Assembly: GCA_048550035.1 (NCBI GenBank)
Contig: JBLYYQ010000140.1
Span: forward strand, 1 to 6,229
Direction: 5' to 3'
Length of the DNA: 6,229 nucleotides
Origin: JBLYYQ01 sp048550035
Lineage (GTDB): Bacteria > Nitrospinota_A > UBA7883 > JBLYYQ01
Shown here: piece after piece, positions 1-5,961 of the stretch
Numbering within the stretch: position 1 is the first letter of the stretch
Layout: each line of letters opens with the position of its first letter
The notes under the pieces: generated by a model
What the model saw: the letters and a program-made list of their open reading frames with translations, nothing else
Databases searched by the model: none
Told to the model about the DNA's origin: nothing
Position numbers and translations under genes: made by a program

Positions 1-320
1 AAAGCTCTTTTAACCTCTCCACTACGGACTGCTCTAGCTGCAGCTTGAACAGCAGCACTACCAGTAGAACAAGCATTTTCCAAACGATGTATAGGCTTGA
101 ACTGAAAATCTGGTTGATTTTGCATAACAAGCGATGAAGGAAATCCTTGATTGACAAAACCTTCATTAAAGTTTCCAAGAAAAATCTCATCAATATCTTT
201 TGCATCGACATTTGAATCATCCAATGCCTCTTTGGTAACTTCTACGATTAAATCTTCTAAATCTTTGTTTTTGTGATTAGCAAACTTGGTATGACCGAAT
301 CCGATAATATGAGCTTTCAT
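1..320 (-). CDS. Thiolase family protein (acetyl-CoA acetyltransferase-like, SCP2-type), N-terminal part
   Basis: The 106 complete N-terminal codons of a thiolase-fold enzyme; the rest lies beyond the left edge. It opens MKAHIIGFGHTKFANH, followed by a helix rich in acidic residues and the IDEIFLGNFNEGF strand, the usual first β-α-β unit of SCP2/acetyl-CoA acetyltransferase-like thiolases. The segment ENACSTGSAAVQ (residues 81-92) carries the nucleophilic cysteine, Cys84, which forms the acyl-enzyme. The His and second Cys of the active site would be outside the window. The ATG is supported by AAGGAT about 8-9 bases upstream. It starts 20 bases after the dctM stop, so it is almost certainly co-transcribed with the TRAP genes. 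The family cleaves or forms C-C bonds in acyl-CoA thioesters, so the operon probably imports an acid that is degraded as a CoA ester; the substrate is not readable. Family call is secure, exact reaction is not. Confidence 0.88.
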   Translation of the reverse strand, partial: MKAHIIGFGHTKFANHKNKDLEDLIVEVTKEALDDSNVDAKDIDEIFLGNFNEGFVNQGFPSSLVMQNQPDFQFKPIHRLENACSTGSAAVQAAARAVRSGEVKRA

Positions 321-340
321 ATATAATATCCTTAAAAAAA

Positions 341-1699
341 TTAGTAAGCAATAGATGGCAACCAAGTTACTATTGGTGGCCAATATAAGACAATCAATAT
401 AGCGAAAATTTGTAGAATAATAAAAGGGATAACTCCTATATAAATATCTTTAATTGTTACCTCGTCAGGACAAACCCCTTTCATATAAAATAAAGCAAAC
501 CCAACAGGGGGAGTGATAAAAGAGGTCTGTAAACACATGGCAAATAAAATCGCAAACCATGTAAGATTGAACCCTAGATTTTCTACAATAGGCGATACTA
601 ATGGTAAAATGATTAAAGCTATTTCTACCCAATCTAAGAAAAATCCAAGTAGGAAAGTGATAAATAATATAAACAGTAGAATAGTAAATGGTGAAAAATC
701 AAATCCCATTAATGTCTGCTCAATAACTTCATCCCCTCCAAGACCACGCAAAACCACAGAGAAAGCAGTTGCCCCAACAAAAATTGCAAAAATAAAAGCT
801 GTAGTCTTTGAAGTTTGATACAAAGATTCTCTAATAGTTGTCAAATTAAGTCTTTTATTGATAAAAGCAAGTAACAATGCTCCCATAACACCAACTCCAG
901 AAGCTTCTGTTGGGGTCGCAATACCAAAAAATATGGAACCTAATACTGCAATAATAAGTAAAGCGGTAGGTATAATCGCAAGTAATATGTTAAAGATAGT
1001 CTGCATTGAAACTTGCCCATCTTTTGCAGCTGGTGCAACATCTGGCTTCAACCAAGCATAAATAATTACATAAGCTATATATAAAGAAGCTAACAAAAAA
1101 CCTGGTAAAAATGCACCCATAAAAAGATCGCCTATAGATGCATTGGGACTTGCTATTTGATCTGCCATTAATACCAACATAATAGAAGGAGGTATCAGTA
1201 TCCCCAATGTTCCAACCGAACAAGTAGTCCCCACAGCTAAAGTTTTGCTATAGTTATTCTTTAACATTACAGGGATAGATAGCATCCCTAGTAGCACAAC
1301 AGAAGCACCAACAATTCCAGTAGATGCAGCTAGCAATACACCTATCAATATAACAGTTATCGCATATCCACCTCTAACGCTACCAAATAGTTTAACAGTA
1401 TTATCCATTAGCTTTTCAGCAACACCAGAGCTGTTTAGAACTATACCCATAAGAATAAACATTGGGAGTGCAACTAAAGTTTCTTTATTAATAATTCCCC
1501 AGAGTCTCTCTGGCATAAGTTGCATGCTACTACTCCATGCAAACCATAGATTAACATTAAAACTATCAACCATAATATGACCTATAGTTGCAAAAACAAC
1601 TGCAGTTCCAGCTAACACCCATGCTACTGGATAACCAGTTAAAAGGAGCATAATGAAAGTTGAAAACATGGCAATAACCATTATTTCTTCATAACTCAT
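341..1699 (-). CDS. dctM: TRAP transporter large permease subunit DctM
   Basis: A 452-residue, almost wholly hydrophobic inner-membrane protein, the ion-coupled translocation subunit of a TRAP transporter. Family landmarks are GYPVAWVLAGT (22-32), LPMFILMGIVLNSSGVAEKL (78-97), GVLLAASTGIVGASVVLLG (120-138), the GTLGILIPPSIMLVLMAD block (163-180), FGIATPTEASGVGVMGALL (258-276) and the C-terminal QTSFITPPVGFALFYMKGV (391-409). That last block, with LGFFLDWVEIALIILPLVSP (351-370), resembles the TakP/mannitol-chloroaromatic branch (COG4664-like) rather than the C4-dicarboxylate DctM branch. Length is normal and no frameshift is visible. The start ATG lies within the dctQ stop region as an ATGA overlap (1696-1699), the hallmark of translational coupling. 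It takes substrate delivered by DctP and is driven by a Na+ or H+ gradient (family knowledge). The thiolase follows directly downstream. Confidence 0.95.
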   Translation of the reverse strand: MSYEEIMVIAMFSTFIMLLLTGYPVAWVLAGTAVVFATIGHIMVDSFNVNLWFAWSSSMQLMPERLWGIINKETLVALPMFILMGIVLNSSGVAEKLMDNTVKLFGSVRGGYAITVILIGVLLAASTGIVGASVVLLGMLSIPVMLKNNYSKTLAVGTTCSVGTLGILIPPSIMLVLMADQIASPNASIGDLFMGAFLPGFLLASLYIAYVIIYAWLKPDVAPAAKDGQVSMQTIFNILLAIIPTALLIIAVLGSIFFGIATPTEASGVGVMGALLLAFINKRLNLTTIRESLYQTSKTTAFIFAIFVGATAFSVVLRGLGGDEVIEQTLMGFDFSPFTILLFILFITFLLGFFLDWVEIALIILPLVSPIVENLGFNLTWFAILFAMCLQTSFITPPVGFALFYMKGVCPDEVTIKDIYIGVIPFIILQIFAILIVLYWPPIVTWLPSIAY

Positions 1700-2289
1700 T
1701 TTTCATTCCTTTGTGAGTTATGACTTAAAGTGTAGATACATTTGTAGAGCCTAGATAGTGCTGCCACCAACAATAAAAGAAAAGAGATCGGGATAAATAT
1801 TTTAACTATCCATCTATATGATAATCCCGCTGGAGCTATGGAGCTTTCAGCAGCTATAAAAGAGTCTATAAAATAAGGGGTAGAGTCTATTATCACTATT
1901 AACAAGAACGGTAATAATAAAACCATACTACCTATCAACTCAATCCAAAGCTTTCGTTCATTAGAAAACTTTTCATAAAATATCCCAACACGGACATGGC
2001 TATCGTCAACAAAACCAAAACTAAGTGAAAGTAACCAAGCAATGCCGTATAAATACCAAGATAATTCTTCTAATGCAACTAACCCACTTTTAAAAACGTA
2101 ACGCAAAATAACGCTAGATATAGTAACTAAAACTACTAGTAGCCATAGCCACGCAGATGCTTTTCCTATCTTATCAATAATTGAGTCAACGATCGAGGAG
2201 ATCTTTGTATCCTTTACGACAAGGTGTTCTGTAGGGACTACTTCTGTAAGGACTATTGTTTCTATATCAGTAATTTTTTTCATCTTCAT
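1696..2289 (-). CDS. dctQ: TRAP transporter small permease subunit DctQ
   Basis: A 197-residue membrane protein with four hydrophobic helices at about 46-66, 77-96, 116-135 and 161-182, the standard DctQ topology. The conserved EELSWYLYGIAWLLSLSFGF stretch followed by DDSHVRVGIFYEKFS (about 74-109), and ESSIAPAGLSYRWIVKIFIP (148-167), identify the TakP/mannitol-chloroaromatic type (COG4665-like). DctQ scaffolds DctM in the inner membrane. The first 45 residues form a rather long hydrophilic leader containing a small tandem repeat. Two in-frame ATGs exist, at 2289 and 2283; neither has a convincing Shine-Dalgarno. The listed start is the upstream one, and the choice is uncertain. Initiation may depend on ribosomes arriving from dctP, or on the hairpin only 6 bases before this ATG. 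The stop overlaps the dctM start by 4 bases. Confidence 0.93.
   Translation of the reverse strand: MKMKKITDIETIVLTEVVPTEHLVVKDTKISSIVDSIIDKIGKASAWLWLLVVLVTISSVILRYVFKSGLVALEELSWYLYGIAWLLSLSFGFVDDSHVRVGIFYEKFSNERKLWIELIGSMVLLLPFLLIVIIDSTPYFIDSFIAAESSIAPAGLSYRWIVKIFIPISFLLLLVAALSRLYKCIYTLSHNSQRNEK
2227..2256 (-). repeat. Two tandem 15-bp repeats inside the dctQ leader
   Basis: On the plus strand, ttctgtagggactac (2227-2241) is followed at once by ttctgtaaggactat (2242-2256), 13 of 15 positions identical. Because the unit is 15 bases, the frame is kept and DctQ reads IVLTE then VVPTE just before its first membrane helix. It probably arose by slippage duplication. It lies in the non-conserved cytoplasmic leader, so it is probably tolerated rather than functional. 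Confidence 0.7.
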
Positions 2290-2295
2290 TATTTA

Positions 2296-2328
2296 TATTC
2301 TGTATGGGGAAATCCCCCATACAGAATA
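2296..2328 (-). promoter_or_regulatory. Perfect 14-bp intercistronic hairpin between dctP and dctQ
   Basis: TATTCTGTATGGGG (2296-2309) and CCCCATACAGAATA (2315-2328) are exact reverse complements around a 5-base loop. The stem begins 8 bases after the dctP stop and ends 6 bases before the dctQ ATG, so it occupies nearly the whole 47-base gap. Neither strand has a T-run after the stem, so it is not a classical intrinsic terminator. By analogy with other operons that make much more binding protein than permease, it probably stabilises the 3' end of the dctP message or dampens dctQ translation (inference). Partial attenuation remains possible. Confidence 0.78.
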
Positions 2329-2336
2329 ATCAAGAA

Positions 2337-3392
2337 TTATAAATCAGATGGCAAATAGGCAAAACTTTCCCAGAGATTATAGCTACTGGAGAACTTCAAT
2401 TGACTATCAGATACTTTTTTGAAATCAGCATCTTTTGCTCCTTCTTCTGCTAATACTTCTTCAGTTACAACTTTTAGTTTGCGCAAAATATCTTTAGGTA
2501 ACTTTTTCGCAATTATCCCTTTTGCTTTAAACCCAGCCATAACTTCACCTTGTTGAGCCTCACTTTCTGCTAAACCTTTTAGAGTTGATGCCATACATAT
2601 ATTACGAATTAAGGCTTTAGTATCAGCCCCGAGTTTGTCGTACTTACCCTTATTTATAAGCATATAAGAAGCGGTGAACTGTTGATGCCAGCCTGGAAAC
2701 AAGTTGTACTTAACAACCTTATCAAAGCCTAATAACTGATCTATTTTAGGAAGAGAAAATTCTGTTGCATCTATTGTTCCCTTCTCTAAGGATTGGAAAA
2801 TTTCACCGCCTGGCATCATGCTTACTGATGCTCCTAGTTTTCCTAAAACTTTACCGCCTAGACCTGCAAAGCGTATCTTTAAGCCTTGGTAATCTTTGAG
2901 GCTATTAATTGGCTTTTTATACCAACCTGCAGTTTCAGGACCTATGATTCCGCAAAGTTCGGCATGAACGGTATATCCTTTATTCTTATATACTTGCTGT
3001 AACAGGTCATGCCCACCTTCTTCATAGTACCAAGAGATAAACGCCCAAGGCTTTAACCCAAACGGGACTGCTGCAAACAGAGGTAAAGCTGGAACTGTTC
3101 CGGCATCATAACCTATCCAAGTATAGCCAGCACTTACTTTATTACTACTGACCGCACCTAATATTTCAAACGGAGGTACTAGTTTGTTTGGTTCAAATAT
3201 TTTAATTTTAATTTTGCCACCACTTGCTTTATCTAGTTGATCTGCAGCATATTTAGAAGGTGTCCCTAATGCTGGTAGAGTAGATTTAAAAGCAATAGGC
3301 ATCTTCCAGCGGATATTATCTATTGCATAAGAGGGTACGCTTATCAGCAATATAACAATAGAAACGAAAATAATAGGCAGTTTACTTTTCAT
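2337..3392 (-). CDS. dctP: TRAP transporter periplasmic substrate-binding protein DctP (TakP-like)
   Basis: A 351-residue extracytoplasmic receptor that captures an organic acid and hands it to DctQM. Residues 1-23 are a Sec signal peptide: MKSK, a hydrophobic core, then VPSYA with probable cleavage after Ala23. The mature protein starts with RWKMPIAF, as in TakP/lactate-type receptors (COG4663-like). Other landmarks are NSLKDYQGLKIRFAG (163-177), where Arg174 sits at the position that in DctP-family receptors salt-bridges the ligand carboxylate, then MPGGEIFQSLEKGTIDATEF (193-212) and LGFDKVVKYNLFPGWHQQ (221-238). The usual ATEW is ATEF here, and the FPGWHQ loop differs from keto-acid receptors, so the ligand cannot be assumed to be pyruvate or lactate. 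Length is typical. It is the first gene of the operon, with an excellent AGGAGG site and its own promoter, consistent with high expression. Confidence 0.94.
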   Translation of the reverse strand: MKSKLPIIFVSIVILLISVPSYAIDNIRWKMPIAFKSTLPALGTPSKYAADQLDKASGGKIKIKIFEPNKLVPPFEILGAVSSNKVSAGYTWIGYDAGTVPALPLFAAVPFGLKPWAFISWYYEEGGHDLLQQVYKNKGYTVHAELCGIIGPETAGWYKKPINSLKDYQGLKIRFAGLGGKVLGKLGASVSMMPGGEIFQSLEKGTIDATEFSLPKIDQLLGFDKVVKYNLFPGWHQQFTASYMLINKGKYDKLGADTKALIRNICMASTLKGLAESEAQQGEVMAGFKAKGIIAKKLPKDILRKLKVVTEEVLAEEGAKDADFKKVSDSQLKFSSSYNLWESFAYLPSDL

Positions 3393-3398
3393 GTTGGG

Positions 3399-3404
3399 CC
3401 TCCT
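3399..3404 (-). promoter_or_regulatory. Strong ribosome-binding site of dctP
   Basis: The minus strand reads AGGAGG 6 bases before the dctP ATG, a full match to the anti-Shine-Dalgarno core. It is far stronger than anything in front of dctQ, gntR or lhgO, and fixes the dctP start. Confidence 0.88.
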
Positions 3405-3410
3405 AAAAAT

Positions 3411-3416
3411 TGGTAT
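3411..3416. promoter_or_regulatory. Possible half operator in the dctP leader
   Basis: TGGTAT here repeats the left half of the TGGTATGACCA palindrome at 3594. The preceding bases give AATTGGTAT, resembling half of the operators bound by PdhR/UxuR-type GntR proteins. The right half is absent. It lies between the predicted dctP start point and the ribosome-binding site, where a bound repressor could block elongation. Only a six-base match, so weak. Confidence 0.25.
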
Positions 3417-3436
3417 AAAGATATGTCTTTTTCATC

Positions 3437-3465
3437 ATATTAGTTTAGTTCTAGCTAAATATCAA
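3437..3465 (-). promoter_or_regulatory. Predicted sigma70-type promoter of the dctPQM-thiolase operon
   Basis: On the minus strand, TTGATA (-35, 3460-3465) and TAATAT (-10, 3437-3442) are separated by exactly 17 bases. Transcription would start near 3430, giving a leader of about 38 bases to the dctP ATG. An inverted repeat fills the spacer, so the promoter is probably regulated. It is the best-matching promoter in the intergenic region for this direction. Confidence 0.6.
3444..3459. promoter_or_regulatory. Candidate operator: inverted repeat in the dctP promoter spacer
   Basis: TTTAG-TTCTAG-CTAAA: five-base arms at 3444-3448 and 3455-3459 are exact reverse complements, with a six-base centre. 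The element fits between the predicted -35 and -10 boxes, a classic place for a repressor site. It does not resemble the TGGT-N3-ACCA site near gntR, so it may belong to another regulator or be chance in A+T-rich DNA. Confidence 0.35.
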
Positions 3466-3495
3466 TATTTAAATTTATTTTTTTCCGAAACTGAT

Positions 3496-3523
3496 TAATA
3501 TCAACAAGTTACCACTGATATTA
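3496..3523. repeat. Inverted repeat in the dctP-gntR intergenic region
   Basis: TAATATC (3496-3502) and GATATTA (3517-3523) are exact reverse complements around 14 bases. The element lies about 30 bases upstream of the predicted dctP -35 box and some 45 upstream of the gntR -35 box. It could be an activator site serving either direction. No T-run follows, and the long loop argues against a terminator. Seven A+T-rich pairs can occur by chance. Confidence 0.3.
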
Positions 3524-3566
3524 GGCTCAATCTGCTAAATTTATTACTGCTATTAATAAATAAGAG

Positions 3567-3594
3567 TTGACTCATTGATAGATTTACATAGAAT
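3567..3594 (+). promoter_or_regulatory. Predicted promoter of the gntR regulator
   Basis: TTGACT (3567-3572) and TAGAAT (3589-3594) are spaced by 16 bases, a fair sigma70-type match. Transcription would begin near 3601, inside the TGGTATGACCA palindrome, which fits autorepression. The leader to the ATG at 3624 would be about 23 bases. Confidence 0.5.
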
Positions 3595-3604
3595 GGTATG
3601 ACCA
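3594..3604. promoter_or_regulatory. FadR/PdhR-type operator TGGT-ATG-ACCA
   Basis: An exact 11-base palindrome, TGGT-N3-ACCA, the half-site and spacing typical of FadR-subfamily GntR regulators (PdhR sites read TGGT-N3-ACCA). It overlaps the last base of the predicted gntR -10 box and covers the expected start point, 20 bases before the gntR ATG. It is therefore the best candidate for autoregulatory binding by the adjacent gene product. Control of dctP, about 160 bases away, would need looping or another site. Confidence 0.6.
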
Positions 3605-3623
3605 ATTACTAATAGTGGGATCT

Positions 3624-4370
3624 ATGAGAAAAATTAAAATATCTGATCAAGTTGCACAGCAAATAGAACAAATGATTATAGACGGAACTTTTGAACCAGG
3701 AGAAAAGATACCGACAGAAAGACAACTATCTGAGAGGTTACAAATTTCTCGTGTCTCGTTGCGTGAAGCGATACAAAAGCTTGTATCAAAGGGTCTAATA
3801 GAGGTATATCAAGGTCGAGGAACCTTTGTATCAAAATCAGTTGATGGAGGGGTTGCTAATTCGTTAATTGATATACTCAAAAATCAGCCTAATGCTGACT
3901 TTGATGCTATCTGTGTTCGTAAAGAGATGGAAGCTGTTGCGGCTCACGATGCTGCAACAAACGCAACATATAAAGATAGGGATAAAATTTGGAAAATGTA
4001 TCATAATGTTGTGAAAGTGCAAAAGCAAAATAGCCTAAGCATTGACAAAGTACGTGCAGATTCAAAATTTCATCTATCTGTTGTTGAAGCATCACATAAT
4101 GTCGTATTGTTTCAATTCACACGTAGCATTATCCAAGTTACAGAAGGGGTTCTGACAGCATATCTTGATAGTTATTATAGTGACAGTAGCTTTATTGACC
4201 GAATTGCTAAGCAACATAGGGCAATGGTAGATGCCATTATGGATCTAGACCCAAATGCAGCGAAAACAGCAACTAAGTATCATCTGGACTTTGCGTTGAA
4301 ATCTTTCAAAAAGTTTAAGCAACAAAATCAGTATGATAATAGTAAAAAGATATACTCATCTTTATTTTAA
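3624..4370 (+). CDS. GntR-family transcriptional regulator, FadR/FCD subfamily
   Basis: A 248-residue cytoplasmic DNA-binding regulator. Residues 1-70 form the GntR winged helix: QVAQQIEQMIIDGTFEPGEKIPTERQLSERL, then SRVSLREAIQKLVSKGLIEV and the wing YQGRGTFVS. The rest is the all-helical FCD ligand domain. It begins near VRKEMEAVAAHDAA (98-111) and carries the metal/ligand quartet Asp146 and His150 in RADSKFH, His198 in KQHRAMVDAI and His220 in KYHLDFA. All four are present, so the protein looks functional. FCD proteins sense carboxylates or acyl-CoAs; here the likely signal is the TRAP substrate or a catabolic intermediate (inference from divergent placement). An in-frame GTG at 3615 would add three residues. 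The ATG at 3624 is preferred because the protein then begins at the conserved helix and has GGGA just upstream. Confidence 0.93.
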   Translation: MRKIKISDQVAQQIEQMIIDGTFEPGEKIPTERQLSERLQISRVSLREAIQKLVSKGLIEVYQGRGTFVSKSVDGGVANSLIDILKNQPNADFDAICVRKEMEAVAAHDAATNATYKDRDKIWKMYHNVVKVQKQNSLSIDKVRADSKFHLSVVEASHNVVLFQFTRSIIQVTEGVLTAYLDSYYSDSSFIDRIAKQHRAMVDAIMDLDPNAAKTATKYHLDFALKSFKKFKQQNQYDNSKKIYSSLF

Positions 4371-4419
4371 AGCTATGTCACATAAAGGTACCTATCCTGA
4401 GTAACAAGCAGAAAAACTT

Positions 4420-4760
4420 ATGAACAAAAAAGTTGCCTTAGTTACTAATGCAGTTGAGTATGTTACTCCTACATCTGCAAAAGCTCTATTGAAAGATGGC
4501 TATGAGGTGATAGCTTGTGACAAATCTTTTCAAGTATCTACTTGAAAATTGTAAAAGGGTATATCTGATAGTTAGCAATGATACATTTTCAGCTATTCAC
4601 ATATAGATTGAAAAGGCTAGATTAGAAGATTTGCATAACCAGTTCAAGGTTTGCGATTCTAGATATTGTATGTTCTGAAGCGAATGCTTTTAAAGATAGT
4701 AAATCATTAGTAAATAACTTGGGGAACTATCTCAATGAAGAACCAAATCTAAGCATCTGA
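4420..4760 (+). pseudogene. Degenerate short-chain dehydrogenase/reductase (SDR) gene, frameshifted and apparently rearranged
   Basis: Three pieces of one SDR are visible in three frames. Piece 1 (4420-4545) reads MNKKVALVTNAVEYVTPTSA, then KALLKDGYEVIACDKSF, the Rossmann β-α-β start, and stops at TGA. Piece 2 (about 4547-4650) reads VYLIVSNDTFSAIH, an in-frame stop, then IEKARLEDLHNQF, matching the β4 SNDxFPAI and following helix of this SDR group. Piece 3 (about 4638-4757) reads DIVCSEANAFKDSKSL then VNNLGNYLNEEPNLSI before TGA. The catalytic Tyr-x-x-x-Lys part is missing. In an intact enzyme piece 3 should lie between pieces 1 and 2. The gene follows gntR on the same strand by 49 bases and presumably once supplied a dehydrogenase to the same pathway. 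Its end overlaps the last 12 bases of lhgO. Homology rests on motif reading only. Confidence 0.7.
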
Positions 4761-5951
4761 GTCAATGTACAACTGGTTTGCAATGTGTCTTGCAATCGGC
4801 ATTGCCGATGTTGCAGCAGGTGATGGTGCATTACCGACATGCAGGCAACGTTTGGTTTGAACGAATAGGAAATCGTCAATTATTTTGCCGTCTGGTGCCA
4901 CCGCCTGAGCACGGACGCCTGCTGGATAGGGCTTAAGATCGGAATACTGAATCTTTGAACAGTATTTATGTATACGTTTCAGGTATGCTAGTTTTGAGGC
5001 AGAGATGAGTAGTTCCGACATAGTGGGACCTACGTTTTGTGCTAGCATACGCCAAAAGCCAGGATAGCTAAATGTATCAATCATATCTTTTAGGGATATG
5101 TCCATTAGTCGGTACCCTTCACGTTTGAACGCTAACACAGCATTTGGTCCAACAGTGAAATCTCCTGCGATTTTACGCGTTAAATGAACTCCAAGGAATG
5201 GACGCTTAAGATCTGGTACCGGATAAATCAGATGGCTGACTAGGTTATCTGGCTGATTCATCAGTCGGAAAAACTCGCCCCGAAATGGAATCACGCGGTA
5301 ACCTGGGTTTTGTCCGAAAGCAAGAATCAATCTATCAGAATGCAGACCAGCACAAGTGATAACGCGGTCAGATTCTATTCTCCCTTTAGAGGTGATTATC
5401 GACATAGAAGCCTCTGTTTCACGACCCGTAATTACTCGTTCTCCGTAGCATATCTTTCCATTGCGTGATCTAAAGAGCTTTGCCATCACTTCAGTCATAT
5501 ATTTGTAATCGGTAATGCCGGTAGAAGGAGAATATATTGCTGCTACACCGTTGATATATGGTTCCATCTGCCGCAATCCTACCTGATCAATATCCTCAAT
5601 AACAATGCCGTTTTGACGAGCTCGCTTAGCAAGATTTGCCATAGGAGTGACCTCAGCCTCGCTTGTTGCGACGATTAGCTTTCCCAATCGTTTAAATGGG
5701 ATGCTGTGCTCAGAGCAAAAGGCTTCGCTTGTTTGTACACCTTCACGGCAGAATCGTGCCTTTAGGCTACCTGGTCTGTAGTAGACTCCCGCATGTATGA
5801 CGCCAGAATTGTATCTTGACTGATGTAGCGCTGGGGCAGCTTCCTTTTCTAGCACCGTAATACGAGAAGATGGATAGCGGGTCTGCAATTCTAGTGCGGT
5901 AGCCATACCGATAATGCCAGCACCAACGATCAATATATCAGCTGTTTCCAT
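4749..5951 (-). CDS. lhgO: L-2-hydroxyglutarate dehydrogenase/oxidase LhgO
   Basis: A 400-residue FAD enzyme that oxidises L-2-hydroxyglutarate to 2-oxoglutarate and, in the E. coli homologue, passes electrons to the membrane quinone pool. From the ATG at 5951: FAD-binding GAGIIG (10-15), HQSRYNSGVIHAGVYYRPGS (43-62), RLGKLIVATS, IPFRGEFFRL, FLGVHLTR, VGPNAVLAFKREGY (about 267-280), PYPAGVRAQAVAPDGK followed by IIDDFLFV (to about 364), and NAPSPAATSAMPI (374-386). All are hallmark LhgO blocks, closely resembling E. coli YgaF/LhgO. The protein ends soon after the last block, about 20 residues short of the E. coli protein, at the junction with the SDR wreck. An in-frame TTG at 5960 is a poorer start; neither has a clear Shine-Dalgarno. 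No csiD or gab genes adjoin it. G+C is about 50%, well above the TRAP block, suggesting separate origin. Confidence 0.93.
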   Translation of the reverse strand: METADILIVGAGIIGMATALELQTRYPSSRITVLEKEAAPALHQSRYNSGVIHAGVYYRPGSLKARFCREGVQTSEAFCSEHSIPFKRLGKLIVATSEAEVTPMANLAKRARQNGIVIEDIDQVGLRQMEPYINGVAAIYSPSTGITDYKYMTEVMAKLFRSRNGKICYGERVITGRETEASMSIITSKGRIESDRVITCAGLHSDRLILAFGQNPGYRVIPFRGEFFRLMNQPDNLVSHLIYPVPDLKRPFLGVHLTRKIAGDFTVGPNAVLAFKREGYRLMDISLKDMIDTFSYPGFWRMLAQNVGPTMSELLISASKLAYLKRIHKYCSKIQYSDLKPYPAGVRAQAVAPDGKIIDDFLFVQTKRCLHVGNAPSPAATSAMPIARHIANQLYIDSDA

Positions 5952-5961
5952 AATGTTCAAA

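Noticed and set aside
513..1061. Two plus-strand reading frames (513-818 and 858-1061) opposite dctM
   Set aside because: They are antisense to the well-conserved dctM gene; their translations are low-complexity Lys/Asn/Ile-rich and show no family motifs or start signals.
990..1223. Minus-strand 77-codon frame inside dctM
   Set aside because: It is an alternative frame of the same strand within an intact dctM; the translation lacks any recognisable domain.
2296..2328. Reading the dctP-dctQ hairpin as a Rho-independent terminator
   Set aside because: No T-run follows the stem on either strand, and a full terminator would cut off the permease genes that DctP needs.
3907..4095. Minus-strand 62-codon frame opposite gntR
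   Set aside because: Shadow of the FCD domain coding region; no ribosome-binding site and no recognisable sequence.
4386..4393. AGGTACCT palindrome downstream of gntR
   Set aside because: Only 8 bases, does not extend, lies downstream of gntR with no promoter nearby; expected by chance.
4375..4404. A nine-residue frame (MSHKGTYPE) just after gntR
   Set aside because: Too short, no ribosome-binding site, and no match I recognise; probably intergenic sequence before the SDR remains.
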